Origin: Saprospiraceae bacterium
GTDB lineage: Bacteria > Bacteroidota > Bacteroidia > Chitinophagales > Saprospiraceae
Direction: 5' to 3'
Assembly (NCBI GenBank): GCA_030728245.1
Contig: JANQZX010000124.1
Coordinates: 20,438-62,421 of the forward strand
Length of the DNA: 41,984 nucleotides
In this document: piece by piece, positions 16,704 to 26,452 of the stretch
Position numbering within the stretch: position 1 is the stretch's first letter
Layout: every line of letters begins with the position of its first letter
Notes under the pieces: generated by a model
Seen by the model: the letters and a program-made list of their open reading frames with translations, nothing else
Told to the model about the DNA's origin: nothing
The model's database searches: none
Made by a program: the position numbers and the translations under genes

Positions 16704-19688
16704 TTAAAAGGATAGGTTTAAACCAAAAAGAATGGATTTCGCTCTTGGGTAACTTAAATAATCTATACCATAAGAAGAAATTCCATTGATAGTTCTATCG
16801 GTATTCACTTCAGGGTCATATCCATCATATTTAGTCCAAACCATTAGGTTTTGTCCGGTCACAAATACTCTAAACTGACTTATCCATTTATCAATACCTA
16901 ATTTTGAAGTATTTAAATCATAAGCAAGAGAAAGATTATTTAATCTGAAGAAAGAACCGTCTTTTAAAAACCTGGTAGAAATAGGAGCTGCATTTGTAAT
17001 GGCTTCCTCCGGATAAAGAATGGCCTCAGGGGTAACATTAATCCCTTTAGATAGTCTTAATTTATAGAAATTGGCATTTGCTGTATTATCATACACCTTA
17101 TTTCCAGATATTCCATTGAAATTGATGGAAAGGGATAGTCCCTTATAGCCTAAATCTCCATTAAAGTTAAACATGGTACTTGGCAGTGCTGTTCCAGCTG
17201 CAATTCTATCAGCATCAGTAACAATGCCATCATTATTGACATCGCGGAATTTACTTTGTCCTTTTTCATCAAAACCAATGTGATCCTTGAGGAAGAAAGT
17301 GCCAATAGGCTGTCCATTGATATAACCATTAATAGTTGCTGAAGTCAGACCAGGTCCTGAAGCAGAGCCAGATGGAATTACAGAATAAGGAGAATTTTCA
17401 ACTACATTGTCAATTAAAGTAAGATTGGCACCTAGTGAATAGCTCCAGCCATTATCAGATCTTTTTTGATAGTTTAATTCAAATTCTAACCCTTTATTGG
17501 TAATAGTCATGTCCTCCACATTTGTCCAGAAAGTGGTGGCAGGTTGAACAGGATCAGCAGGGATTACTTCCAACAGGATGTTATTGGATACTTTGTTAAA
17601 ATAATCAACCGTACCGGATAAAGCGCCATTAAATAAGGAAAAATCAACACCAACGTCAATTTGAGAAGATACTTCCCACTGAATATCAGGGTTTGCAAGC
17701 CTGGCAAAAGAAATACCCACAGGGTAAGCACCTGTTGGTGCTAATGGGTAACTGGTAGTACCAGAAACAGTATTTGTATATAAAGGTTGCGTAATTTTTG
17801 AAGGAATTTCTTGATTTCCTGTCTGTCCCCAGCCTGCTCTTATTTTTAGGTCACTAAATACAGAATTCTTTAGGAAAGATTCTTCAGAAAGTCTCCAGCC
17901 TGCTGAAAATGAAGGAAATATACCGTATTTGTTGTTCGCACCAAACTTTGATGAACCGTCCGCTCTTACCGTAGCGGTTAACAAATATTTGTCCTTAAAC
18001 TGTAAATTAGCACGTGAGAAAAACGATTGTAATTCGTTGATTAAGGCATAACCACCGGGTTTATTATTTGCAATTGTCAAATCCTGACCTAATCCAGGGT
18101 TGTATATAGGCTCCAAATCAGAAATCGGGAACTTATTTATACTGGAATTCCGTCCATGTAAAAATATTCTCTGATAGGAATGTCCAGCTAAAAGATTAAG
18201 ATTAACTTGCTTATTTACAAATTTGTAGGTAAGATAATTCTCAATCAATTGATTATCATTTTCACCAATCTCAGTGTTTAATCTTCCCTCCTGTCTTGGG
18301 GTATTGGAGGCAAGAGATTGCACATCACGAACAAATGTTGAGTGATCCACTCCAAGATTAAGTTTGTAATCCAGGCCTTTAAATAAGTTAAGTGAAGGAG
18401 AGATATTTCCCATTACCCTATTTGTGGTAGTTATGTCTTTTTCCAGATTGAAATAAGTCAGAGGATTGACAAAAGTGGACTGAAAAACGTTAATATCCCC
18501 ATTACTGTTATAGGCAGAATAGGTAGGGTTTAAAGATATAGCCGTTCCCAGTAGAGTACCAATGGCAGGTCTGTTAGCTTTTACCTGACTGGCATTCAAA
18601 TTCATTTCTATATTTAAACGACCGTTTAAGGATTTCTGGTTAATTTTTACTCTGCCTACATATTGATCTAAATCACTTTTTTGAATGATGCCCTCTTGAT
18701 TTTGTACTCCAACTGATCCAAAAAAACTGGTATTTCCGCTTCCACCACTGAAGGAGAGGTTATGATTTTGGGTTTTAGCCGTTCTCATAATTACTTCTTG
18801 CCAGTCAGTATCACCACCCAGATCTTCTAACGTTCCGCCAATGGCATTAACCTGCGTCCTATATTCATCTGCGGAAAATACATCCAGTTTTCTGGCTAAA
18901 TTTGAAATACCTAAACTGCCTGAATAAGTGACACTCGAGAAGCCTGCTTTTCCCTTTTTAGTAGTAATAAGGATTACTCCATTGGCACCTCTCGCACCAT
19001 AAATAGCGGTGGCAGAAGCATCTTTTAACACGTCAATAGATTCAATATCATTAGGATTTAAAAAGGTGAGTGGATTAGTTGCTCCACCAGTACCTGAATT
19101 ATCCAAGGCAAAACCATCAACAACAAATAAAGGGGTACTTCCTGTTCTTACCCCACCAGGTCCACGAACAGTAATATTTTGTCTTGCACCAGGTTCTCCG
19201 CTTGTGCCTACAACGTTTACCCCAGCCACTTTTCCTTGAAGCAATTGCTCTGGTGAATTAATAATTCCCTTATTAAAATCATCAGATTTAATTGATTTGG
19301 CCGCACCGGTAATATCTTTTGTGGAGGTAGTTCCGTATCCGATCACCACAACCTGACCTAGTTCCTGCCCCTCTAATTCAAGGTTAACCACTATATTGGT
19401 TTGATTGCCAACGGTAATTTCCATTGTTTTATACCCCACATAAGAAAACACCAGAACTGTTGTGGCATCTGCTACCTCGATACTAAATTTTCCATCAAGG
19501 TCCGTAACCGTTCCAATACTAGTTCCTTTAGCAGAGACACTGCATCCAATAAGCGGTTCACCTGAAGTCGCATCTTTGACTAATCCATTGATTTGCAGTA
19601 CATTTGTTGCAAAAGCACTGACATTCAAAGATAAAGAAAGGACCATAAGTATAATCCCTTTTTGACCAAATGTCCATAATTTTTTCAT
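16704..19688 (-). CDS. SusC/RagA-family TonB-linked outer-membrane transporter
   Basis: A 994-residue TonB-dependent barrel. The order is signal peptide (about 1-27), CarboxypepD_reg-like domain (about 32-105; INGLVKDATSGEPLIGCSV...GKFSI), the SusC motif VVVIGYGT (113-120) acting like a TonB box, plug domain (about 124-240; GKVAGVNVVGTSGEPG, VDGFALDN, DVLKDASATAIYGARGANG), then the barrel ending in the aromatic-rich SILFGLNLSF. It imports whatever SusD captures, powered by TonB. There is no N-terminal STN domain, so direct anti-sigma-factor signalling is unlikely, and no ECF sigma or anti-sigma gene is adjacent. The 261 nt upstream, before the next TonB receptor, holds no clear TAnnTTTG match. 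Confidence 0.96.
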   Translation of the reverse strand: MKKLWTFGQKGIILMVLSLSLNVSAFATNVLQINGLVKDATSGEPLIGCSVSAKGTSIGTVTDLDGKFSIEVADATTVLVFSYVGYKTMEITVGNQTNIVVNLELEGQELGQVVVIGYGTTSTKDITGAAKSIKSDDFNKGIINSPEQLLQGKVAGVNVVGTSGEPGARQNITVRGPGGVRTGSTPLFVVDGFALDNSGTGGATNPLTFLNPNDIESIDVLKDASATAIYGARGANGVILITTKKGKAGFSSVTYSGSLGISNLARKLDVFSADEYRTQVNAIGGTLEDLGGDTDWQEVIMRTAKTQNHNLSFSGGSGNTSFFGSVGVQNQEGIIQKSDLDQYVGRVKINQKSLNGRLNIEMNLNASQVKANRPAIGTLLGTAISLNPTYSAYNSNGDINVFQSTFVNPLTYFNLEKDITTTNRVMGNISPSLNLFKGLDYKLNLGVDHSTFVRDVQSLASNTPRQEGRLNTEIGENDNQLIENYLTYKFVNKQVNLNLLAGHSYQRIFLHGRNSSINKFPISDLEPIYNPGLGQDLTIANNKPGGYALINELQSFFSRANLQFKDKYLLTATVRADGSSKFGANNKYGIFPSFSAGWRLSEESFLKNSVFSDLKIRAGWGQTGNQEIPSKITQPLYTNTVSGTTSYPLAPTGAYPVGISFARLANPDIQWEVSSQIDVGVDFSLFNGALSGTVDYFNKVSNNILLEVIPADPVQPATTFWTNVEDMTITNKGLEFELNYQKRSDNGWSYSLGANLTLIDNVVENSPYSVIPSGSASGPGLTSATINGYINGQPIGTFFLKDHIGFDEKGQSKFRDVNNDGIVTDADRIAAGTALPSTMFNFNGDLGYKGLSLSINFNGISGNKVYDNTANANFYKLRLSKGINVTPEAILYPEEAITNAAPISTRFLKDGSFFRLNNLSLAYDLNTSKLGIDKWISQFRVFVTGQNLMVWTKYDGYDPEVNTDRTINGISSYGIDYLSYPRAKSILFGLNLSF

Positions 19689-19949
19689 TTGAATTGGTTT
19701 AGATTTAAAAATAGATTGGAACCGAAAAATTCCTAAAATCGGGCAAATAAACCTATTCTACACCATTTAAACTTTAGTATTGTATTTAAGAAATCATTAA
19801 GAAATTCAGGGTATGTAATCTTATTGTTAAATATTTTTATTAGTTGAAAATCATTAGAACTTTAGAAGAATATTGTTTTATTAATTACATAAAAAACCCA
19901 AGAGGTGTGTAAAAATATTCATTTAAATTTATGCATCAAATTATTAATA

Positions 19950-22205
19950 TCACCATAAATAGGTGACTGAAAACCTGGCAAAGAAAGGGGTGCCAGGAGT
20001 GAAATGTATTTCTTCAACAGCAAGTGGCTCGTTCTTTAACCTGCTCAAAGTAGCAAACTGTGTTTCTTTCCACCGAGAATTCAGGATGTTTTGAAGATTA
20101 AGACCAAATTCTATCTTTTTTAATGTATAATTTGCTTGCAGATCTAATAAAAAATAACCTTTTGCCACAAGGCTAAAATCTTCATTAGCTGGGCGATCAG
20201 CTAAAAATCTTCCTCTCAGAGAACCATTAAATCCTTTTTCCTGACGTATGGAAAGTCCTCCTGTCACAGTGAAAAGGGGCGCTAAAGGGATATAATTTTC
20301 ACCTTTTGGGTCATTTTTTGATCTGGGATGTGCATAAGTTAAATCAATATCACTGAAAAGAACATTGGTAAGTTGTATTCGGCTGTTCCAATCCAAACCC
20401 CATCTTTGCGTTGCGCCACTGGGTTCCACTATGCCGGCATCACCTACATAAACCAATTCATCTTTTAAATTAAGGGACCATATACCAGCTTGAATCAACA
20501 TTTTATGCGTTGGCTTCAGACGAATACCTCCATCGAAACCCCAGGCAGGAGGTAAAATCTCCCTTCCATTTTGTGGGACAACTACTCTGGTATCATTAGA
20601 ATGAAATCCTTTGCCCGTATTGACAAAAAATTGTATTTTATTATTTGGAGTATAAAATACATTAAATTTTGGGGAAAGAATACCTGCATTTGCCCTTTCC
20701 CAATAGGGTATAACCTGGGGTAATTTATCAAAATAAGCATTTAAAAAATAATCTCCCCTCAGCCCCATGTTAATGGACCATTTTGAATTCAGCCTGATGT
20801 CTTCTTCTATAAATAGGCCTGAATTCAACTCTTTAACATCCCCAAATTGTATGGGAGTAATTAAATCTGTTCTATTGAAAGTACTGGATAATTCATTATC
20901 CACGACAAAATCATTGCGCAGTTGGATGCCAGCTCTAAAAAAAGCCGTTTTATTACCAATTAGGTGAGACACACTGTAAACACTGTTCATTCCCATCAAT
21001 GTCCGGTTTTCTTTTTGTCTGATTTGATCACCATTCACAGGGTCATTTAAAAAGAAAGTGAAATTGGAAAATAGGGTGAATTGATATTTGCTGAAATAAA
21101 TCTGATTTGACCAATTCCCTGCACCAAGCTTTGTGTTTGTCCTGAAATTTAGGATACTCCTTCCAGTTTTACCTCCTTCCGTTGGATCTATAGAGCCAAA
21201 AAAGGATATAAGCCCTTCTTCAACGGCTCTATCCGGGATCTGTCCGGAATGATTCCAGCTGGAAGAAAAATAATTAGCGGTTAAATTGAATTTTGTTTTG
21301 GTAGAAATATTACCTGTCCAACGACCCTGTAAATTTACTCTGTTAAAATCCTGAGGATTTTCAAAGTAGCTGTCGGAATAACTATATTCCCCTGCAATGT
21401 AGGCATTATTCCCTTTTTGACCACTTTCATCAGAAAGTAAATTAATGGCTGCCATGGTTCGAAAGGTATTAAATTGGCCAACTTCCATTTTAAGCATTTG
21501 CTGGCCTAGTTTTTCTCTCGTCTTGAAATTTACCCAACCTGCAGTGGCAAAATTTCCCTTTTCGGCATGATAAACTCCTTTTGCAAATTCGACCTGATCA
21601 ACTAATTCTGGAATCATGAAATGTAAATCAGCATATCCCTGACCATGGGCATGGGAAACCATGTTTACGGGAATGCCGTCAACAGTAAGTTGTATATCTG
21701 TACCGTGGTCTAAGTCAAAACCACGTAAAAATATTTGTTCAGCTTTACCACCACCCGCATGCTGACCAATGAAAAGTCCAGGTACAAGTCTTAATATTTC
21801 CTGGCTATTGATTACAGGTCTTAATTTTATATCTAATTTGGAAAATGGTTGATTCTTATGCAATACGGGGGAATAAATGGTCACATTTTCTAATTGGACA
21901 GCATTGTTTTGCAATTTTATCTCTTGAAAATTTGTAATTTCTGAAAATGGTAAAGTCAGCTTTATTTTTTCAAAACCCAATGAAGAAATTTCTATAATGT
22001 AAGTATCCCTAACCGTTAAGGGTAATTTGAAGTTACCCCATTCATCGGTGGATGTACCTGTCTGTGTCTGAATATCCACAATATTAATCCCTGTTTCCGA
22101 TGCCCCGGTTTCCTTATTTCTTATGTTGCCAGTAAAATAAATAAACTGAGAGAAAGCTAAAGTGCTTTGAAGAATAATAAGAATAGGTAAAAATATTTTT
22201 TTCAT
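19950..22205 (-). CDS. TonB-dependent receptor with histidine-rich plug
   Basis: A 751-residue outer-membrane receptor from the ATG at 22205; seven upstream codons in the same frame are excluded. Signal peptide about 1-20, then a carboxypeptidase-regulatory-like beta-sandwich (about 24-100). The plug (about 115-235) begins with PVINSQEILRLVPGLFIGQH and contains GFDLDHGTDIQLTVDGIPVN and HAHGQGYADLHF, giving histidines at 149, 167, 185, 187 and 195. The barrel ends in ARFSVTYLW, a terminal aromatic as needed for outer-membrane insertion. It is not SusC-like (no SusD partner, no VVIGYG motif). The histidine cluster could bind a metal, but this plug type is widespread and its ligand is not known to me. 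Confidence 0.88.
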   Translation of the reverse strand: MKKIFLPILIILQSTLAFSQFIYFTGNIRNKETGASETGINIVDIQTQTGTSTDEWGNFKLPLTVRDTYIIEISSLGFEKIKLTLPFSEITNFQEIKLQNNAVQLENVTIYSPVLHKNQPFSKLDIKLRPVINSQEILRLVPGLFIGQHAGGGKAEQIFLRGFDLDHGTDIQLTVDGIPVNMVSHAHGQGYADLHFMIPELVDQVEFAKGVYHAEKGNFATAGWVNFKTREKLGQQMLKMEVGQFNTFRTMAAINLLSDESGQKGNNAYIAGEYSYSDSYFENPQDFNRVNLQGRWTGNISTKTKFNLTANYFSSSWNHSGQIPDRAVEEGLISFFGSIDPTEGGKTGRSILNFRTNTKLGAGNWSNQIYFSKYQFTLFSNFTFFLNDPVNGDQIRQKENRTLMGMNSVYSVSHLIGNKTAFFRAGIQLRNDFVVDNELSSTFNRTDLITPIQFGDVKELNSGLFIEEDIRLNSKWSINMGLRGDYFLNAYFDKLPQVIPYWERANAGILSPKFNVFYTPNNKIQFFVNTGKGFHSNDTRVVVPQNGREILPPAWGFDGGIRLKPTHKMLIQAGIWSLNLKDELVYVGDAGIVEPSGATQRWGLDWNSRIQLTNVLFSDIDLTYAHPRSKNDPKGENYIPLAPLFTVTGGLSIRQEKGFNGSLRGRFLADRPANEDFSLVAKGYFLLDLQANYTLKKIEFGLNLQNILNSRWKETQFATLSRLKNEPLAVEEIHFTPGTPFFARFSVTYLW

Positions 22206-22223
22206 AAATATAGTAGTTTGCGA

Positions 22224-22231
22224 CAAAATTA
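22224..22231 (-). promoter_or_regulatory. Candidate -7 box for the TonB-receptor gene
   Basis: The minus strand reads TAATTTTG, an exact TAnnTTTG match, 18 nt before the receptor ATG, predicting a very short leader. A partial -33-like element (ACAA on the plus strand near 22252) is poor, so confidence is moderate. Confidence 0.4.
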
Positions 22232-22303
22232 ATATTTTATGGTTATTTTAAACAATGTAAATTGTCACTACATTTAGGTATTAAAACTATTAAACCTGTC
22301 AAA

Positions 22304-22711
22304 ATGCAAACACTGAAAGCCATTTATGTTAATCTACCCACAAGAGATTTGGAAAAAACACGGGTTTTCTGGACAAAGCTAGGCTTTTCCTTTAACGAAC
22401 AGTTCAGTAATGAGCAGGCTTTATGCCTGGAATTAAAAAAGGATATGATTTATGCTATGCTTATTTCCCATGAATTGTTTAAAACATTTACAAATAAGCC
22501 CATAAGCGATAATACCACTACTCAGGTGTTGATTGCTATTGAAGTCGATACGAAAGAAAAAGTGGATCAAATGGTTTCGCTTGCTTTTGAAAATGGAGCT
22601 ACCCGTTATAGAGATTCTGCTGATCATGGCTGGATGTATTACGATAGTTTTGCAGATCCCGATGGTCATCAATGGGAAGTCCTTTTTTCGGATATGTCTT
22701 TGTTAGGATAA
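22304..22711 (+). CDS. VOC-superfamily (glyoxalase/bleomycin-resistance-like) protein
   Basis: A 135-residue protein from the ATG at 22304 (MQTLKAIYVNLP); an upstream in-frame TTG at 22262 is less likely. It shows the vicinal-oxygen-chelate pattern: an N-terminal strand-helix with VNLPTRDLEKTRVFWTKLGF, ending with DSFADPDGHQWEVLFSD, where the His-Trp-Glu-Val segment provides the usual metal-ligand glutamate. Proteins of this group are metal-dependent lyases, dioxygenases or drug-binding proteins; the short sequence does not decide which. No signal peptide, so cytoplasmic. It is divergent from the TonB receptor and convergent with the peroxidase gene. Confidence 0.8.
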   Translation: MQTLKAIYVNLPTRDLEKTRVFWTKLGFSFNEQFSNEQALCLELKKDMIYAMLISHELFKTFTNKPISDNTTTQVLIAIEVDTKEKVDQMVSLAFENGATRYRDSADHGWMYYDSFADPDGHQWEVLFSDMSLLG

Positions 22712-22746
22712 AAAAAAACACCTTAAGTACAGGGACTTAAGGTGTT
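22711..22746 (-). terminator. Intrinsic terminator after the peroxidase gene
   Basis: A 12-bp perfect inverted repeat, AACACCTTAAGT (22717-22728) with ACTTAAGGTGTT (22735-22746), encloses a 6-nt loop. On the minus strand it is followed by eight or more T residues, so it mainly ends the peroxidase transcript. The plus-strand direction has only two T residues and is weaker for the VOC gene. Confidence 0.85.
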
Positions 22747-22780
22747 AAAAAAGGCTATGTTTTTATTAGACAAAAGCTAA

Positions 22781-24805
22781 TTATTTGCTCATTTTTATTA
22801 CTTTGAATACATCCCATTTGTGATCACGGGAAACTTGTAGATAATAAACTCCTACAGGTAGATCTGAAACAGACATTTCATAATATCCGGCACCACTTTG
22901 GGTTTGCATGGTTCTTAAAACTCTTCCATATTGGTCAGTTAATCGAAGTGTTTGCCCTTCAATGCTCTCTAATTGTATATTTAACAAGTCATTTACGGGA
23001 TTAGGATAAATATTTACTCCTTCTTTGGCCTTTACAGGCGATTGGATGTAATTTTCAATCACAGCAACAAGAGGCGTTTCATTCACATCTTCTCCATTTT
23101 CTCCAGGACATGGATTGGTAATAAATACATTCGACTGTAGGTTGGTAAGGGTTGTATTTCTTTTAATTACATCGGATAATTTGGTTTTGGATACTTCTGA
23201 TCTAACAGTTTTTGGAAGATTTGGATCTGATTTATAAAAATAAAAATCACCATCTCTTAATTTTTCAAACTGAGCTTTTAACAACGCATGCATTGTTTTT
23301 CCAACTGATTTACCAGGGAGTAAATCTTCTGCCAAAAGACCAATCCATAAATCAATATTGTCAATAGTGCCATATTGTGTTTGAAGAGCAGTAGCCAAAG
23401 TAGTATTTTTAGTAATATCAGCAAAAGTTCTGGCAGGGGTTCCTGTATAAAATTTACGGATATCATTATAATCAGGTAATCCGTGATCTCTACCTCTTTG
23501 AATATTTAGTGCAGCTAAATCGAGACCAAATCGGACAGGGGCGGATGGACTACCAAATAAGAAATTTCTGAGGACACTATTTATTTTAGTATCAGTTTCA
23601 TACTGTTTATGGGTTGCAAATCCCTTTAAAAAAGATTCTAATCCGAATTCTTCAATTATTCCAATATTGAAAAATGCATCAATCAAATCAATGCCTCCGC
23701 CGCCAACAACAGTACAATTATTATCTCGCATGGCTAATAAATCAGCAACTTGGGTATGACCAATTCTATACCCTGCTGTTGCGAAGGAATTTAGGATATC
23801 AGGTCGAACGGAGCTATTATACTTTGAATAATTATTTAGTCTGATACCCATTGCCGGAAGGAATTCCTGATAGGTTATGGCTTGTATTAAAGCACCTACT
23901 TCTTTTCTCGCTTTTTGATATATCTCTTCGTCATTGGTTAAACCCTGTGTTCTCAATCTATCACAAATACGGTTGTGCTCTCTTACAAAAATTAAATGTA
24001 AACCACTAATTCCTGGATGTTCAGCTCCTCTTACATCTCCAGTGACAATTGTTTTAATGGTATGATTTCCGTCATTTGCCATGCTAGGCGCTGAAGCATC
24101 TAAAGCACCTGTTGCTTCTCCAGTTAGCGTATTCCAGGGAAGATTATTACCCGCTGAGGTTTTTAATTTACCATTTACTTTGGTTCTCAACCAATTTGCT
24201 CTTGCACTATCAGATCCGTAAACGACTGAGCCATCGATCCAGGAGGTATTCAGATTCATTTGCTGACGTTGCGTATTGATGCCGCTTCCCGGGAAAATGG
24301 TACTTCTCGTAAAAGAGATGGGAACTGTGAAAAGTGGCTCATTAGCCGGTAAGGTAATGGGCACCGATTCTGTAGTACTACTTGGGGTTAATACCATATC
24401 ATGATCAAGAAATTGCCCCCATACATAAACATAAGTACTTAAATTTTTTGCACTGAAGGTTGTAACTGGTTCATCGCATATTGCATTTGAAATTTGTCTT
24501 GCAGAAGGACGGCTGGTTCCTCCCATAGCATTTTTGGTGTCAGTAGCACCATATTCAGCCGGAATTTCTCTGGCCAACGCAATATTGGTTGCGCCCCATT
24601 CTGCTTTGTTTTTACTAATGTTATTATTAGTTCCATCGATGGTACGATATATCGGTTGGTTACCAACAGGTCTGGGAGAATTTCTTCTGTTGGCGTCAAA
24701 TCGTCCGGGCATACCGTCAGATGAATGAGTTTGCGCAAAAGAGGAAATTGAAATACTTAGGATTAAAAGAATAACAATGTTCCTTAAAATAAAGTTAGAT
24801 TTCAT
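22781..24805 (-). CDS. Secreted animal-type heme peroxidase with T9SS sorting domain
   Basis: A 674-residue protein from the ATG at 24805 (MKSNFILRN), with a signal peptide (about 1-24). It belongs to the peroxidase-cyclooxygenase (animal heme peroxidase) superfamily: distal-side QFLDHD (Asp134, His135), GDVRGAEHPG (Arg259 and Glu262), FVREHNR (273-279), proximal GYRIGHTQ (His350) and NIQRGRDHGLP (434-444). Asp134 and Glu262 align with the residues that ester-link heme in myeloperoxidase. The last about 75 residues, starting VNIYPNPVNDLL and ending with GVYYLQV and a basic tail, form a type A Por secretion sorting domain, so it should leave the cell through T9SS and be anchored or released at the surface. 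Possible role: oxidant generation or polymer oxidation. The sulfatase gene lies 79 nt upstream on the same strand. Confidence 0.93.
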   Translation of the reverse strand: MKSNFILRNIVILLILSISISSFAQTHSSDGMPGRFDANRRNSPRPVGNQPIYRTIDGTNNNISKNKAEWGATNIALAREIPAEYGATDTKNAMGGTSRPSARQISNAICDEPVTTFSAKNLSTYVYVWGQFLDHDMVLTPSSTTESVPITLPANEPLFTVPISFTRSTIFPGSGINTQRQQMNLNTSWIDGSVVYGSDSARANWLRTKVNGKLKTSAGNNLPWNTLTGEATGALDASAPSMANDGNHTIKTIVTGDVRGAEHPGISGLHLIFVREHNRICDRLRTQGLTNDEEIYQKARKEVGALIQAITYQEFLPAMGIRLNNYSKYNSSVRPDILNSFATAGYRIGHTQVADLLAMRDNNCTVVGGGGIDLIDAFFNIGIIEEFGLESFLKGFATHKQYETDTKINSVLRNFLFGSPSAPVRFGLDLAALNIQRGRDHGLPDYNDIRKFYTGTPARTFADITKNTTLATALQTQYGTIDNIDLWIGLLAEDLLPGKSVGKTMHALLKAQFEKLRDGDFYFYKSDPNLPKTVRSEVSKTKLSDVIKRNTTLTNLQSNVFITNPCPGENGEDVNETPLVAVIENYIQSPVKAKEGVNIYPNPVNDLLNIQLESIEGQTLRLTDQYGRVLRTMQTQSGAGYYEMSVSDLPVGVYYLQVSRDHKWDVFKVIKMSK

Positions 24806-24884
24806 AGGGTGTTTTTTTATAATGGTTAATAAAGCGAACAACCCATTAAGCAAACTAATTTCCTTTTGTACTCATTCCATTTAA

Positions 24885-26351
24885 TTATTTTCCCCTAACT
24901 TTTTGATTTGGTTTTCTTCCCCAGTTCGTTAGATTGATATCCAGGTCGTCATGGGCTGCAATCATTTCCTGTCGACAAATATTTCTCATGTTAAGTATAG
25001 TTGTCTGATAGTCAGGTTTTTCCGAAAGATTGACTGTTTCCATGGGATCTTTTTTCAAATCAAATAACTGCGTCGTTTCCTTTCCCGCTACATTATAAAC
25101 GATTAACTTCATACCATCTGACGTTTTCACACTTCGGCTCCAATGTCCATAAACGTTATATATATTTTCCCGAACTTTTACCTTTTGATCTTTAATAATA
25201 GGCATTAAAGATTTAGCCTCTACGGTTTTAGGGGCGGGTATTTTTAAATATTCATAGATGGTTGGGGCTATATCACTTAAATAAACAAAACCATCTGCTT
25301 TTTTATTTTTTGGAATACCTGGTCCTGAAAATATCATGGGCACACGAATGCTATGTTCATATAAATTTTGTTTTCCCAGTAATCCATGCTGACCCACTGC
25401 AAGGCCATTATCTCCTGCAAATACTATCAGCGTATTTTCCATTAATCCCTCCTTCTCAAGGGTTTCCAGTATCCTTCCAACCTGTGCATCCATTTCTGAA
25501 ATCATGCCATAATAAAGGGCTATTTCTTTTTTGATTGCTTCCGGAGTTCTCGGCGTTGGTAGTAATTGTTCATCGCGAACATTCAAATCGCCATTATCAA
25601 AAGGATGTTTCGGCAGGAAATTTTTTGGCAATGGAATTTTTGTTGGATCATATAAGCGGTCGTAAGGTGGAGGTGGTGTCCTCGGGTCATGTGGGGAGGT
25701 CAATGCAACATAGCACATAAAAGGCCCGAACTTCGCCTTGTCACTTTGAAGAAATTCAATAGCATTATTGGTATATAACGTGCTGCTATAAATATCACTT
25801 TGTCTCTTGGTTGATTCTGGAAAAATGCCAGTAGGGTCAAATGCCTGAACCACAGGGTTAAATTGTCCACCGTCTTTTTCAAAATGCATGCCACCAAAAT
25901 AGATATCCCCGCCGTCGCTGAACATTCTGTGATGGGAGGCCTTATCGCTATGCCATTTTCCAGTGTGATAGGTTTCATATCCATTTTCGCGAAGTGTCTC
26001 AGGCAGACTAATCAAACTGTCGGGTATCACCCCTCCGTCAGAAGGAAGGCGATTCAAATATCTTCCTGTCATTAACATAGCCCGGCTTGGTACACACACC
26101 GCTCCATGATGTCCGCCCATCACATGGGCTTGAGTAAATAGGAGCCCCGATGCTGCCAGTTTATCCAGATTAGGTGTGGAAATTATTTTATTTCCCATGG
26201 CGCCTAATGCCTGATAAGTATGATCGTCTGAATAGATGATGAGCACATTTTTATTTAACGCATGACCGCTTATTTGTCCCTGAACAGAATGGGTAAAATG
26301 GAATGCAATGAAAATTTGCAATAAAAAGGTTGATTTTGGTGAAAATTTCAT
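24885..26351 (-). CDS. Exported type I sulfatase
   Basis: A 488-residue protein with a signal peptide (about 1-25). The arylsulfatase motif CVPSRAMLMTGR has Cys86, which must be converted to formylglycine for activity; a maturase is not adjacent, although the radical SAM/SPASM gene at the left edge belongs to the same broad enzyme class as anaerobic maturases. Metal-site residues: IYSDDH (Asp42, Asp43), TGKWH (131-134) and FAGDNGLAVGQHG near the C-terminal half. Removes sulfate esters from a carbohydrate or similar substrate; specificity not readable. It is divergent from the GH20 gene 101 nt away, suggesting joint use on a sulfated amino-sugar glycan. Confidence 0.93.
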   Translation of the reverse strand: MKFSPKSTFLLQIFIAFHFTHSVQGQISGHALNKNVLIIYSDDHTYQALGAMGNKIISTPNLDKLAASGLLFTQAHVMGGHHGAVCVPSRAMLMTGRYLNRLPSDGGVIPDSLISLPETLRENGYETYHTGKWHSDKASHHRMFSDGGDIYFGGMHFEKDGGQFNPVVQAFDPTGIFPESTKRQSDIYSSTLYTNNAIEFLQSDKAKFGPFMCYVALTSPHDPRTPPPPYDRLYDPTKIPLPKNFLPKHPFDNGDLNVRDEQLLPTPRTPEAIKKEIALYYGMISEMDAQVGRILETLEKEGLMENTLIVFAGDNGLAVGQHGLLGKQNLYEHSIRVPMIFSGPGIPKNKKADGFVYLSDIAPTIYEYLKIPAPKTVEAKSLMPIIKDQKVKVRENIYNVYGHWSRSVKTSDGMKLIVYNVAGKETTQLFDLKKDPMETVNLSEKPDYQTTILNMRNICRQEMIAAHDDLDINLTNWGRKPNQKVRGK

Positions 26352-26452
26352 ATTTAATAGGTTTATTTTTTAAATTTAGTGGTTTGTGGGCAATATTTCT
26401 GTAATTTATTAATATTTTTAAAAAGTTCTTTTTCTCTCTAAAAATCATATTG

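Noticed and set aside
14941-22746. The two terminator stems at 14947 and 22717 as copies of a dispersed repeat
   Set aside because: They share only a short CTTA-type core that any A/T-flanked stem can show; the loops and arms differ, so each is best explained as an independent terminator.
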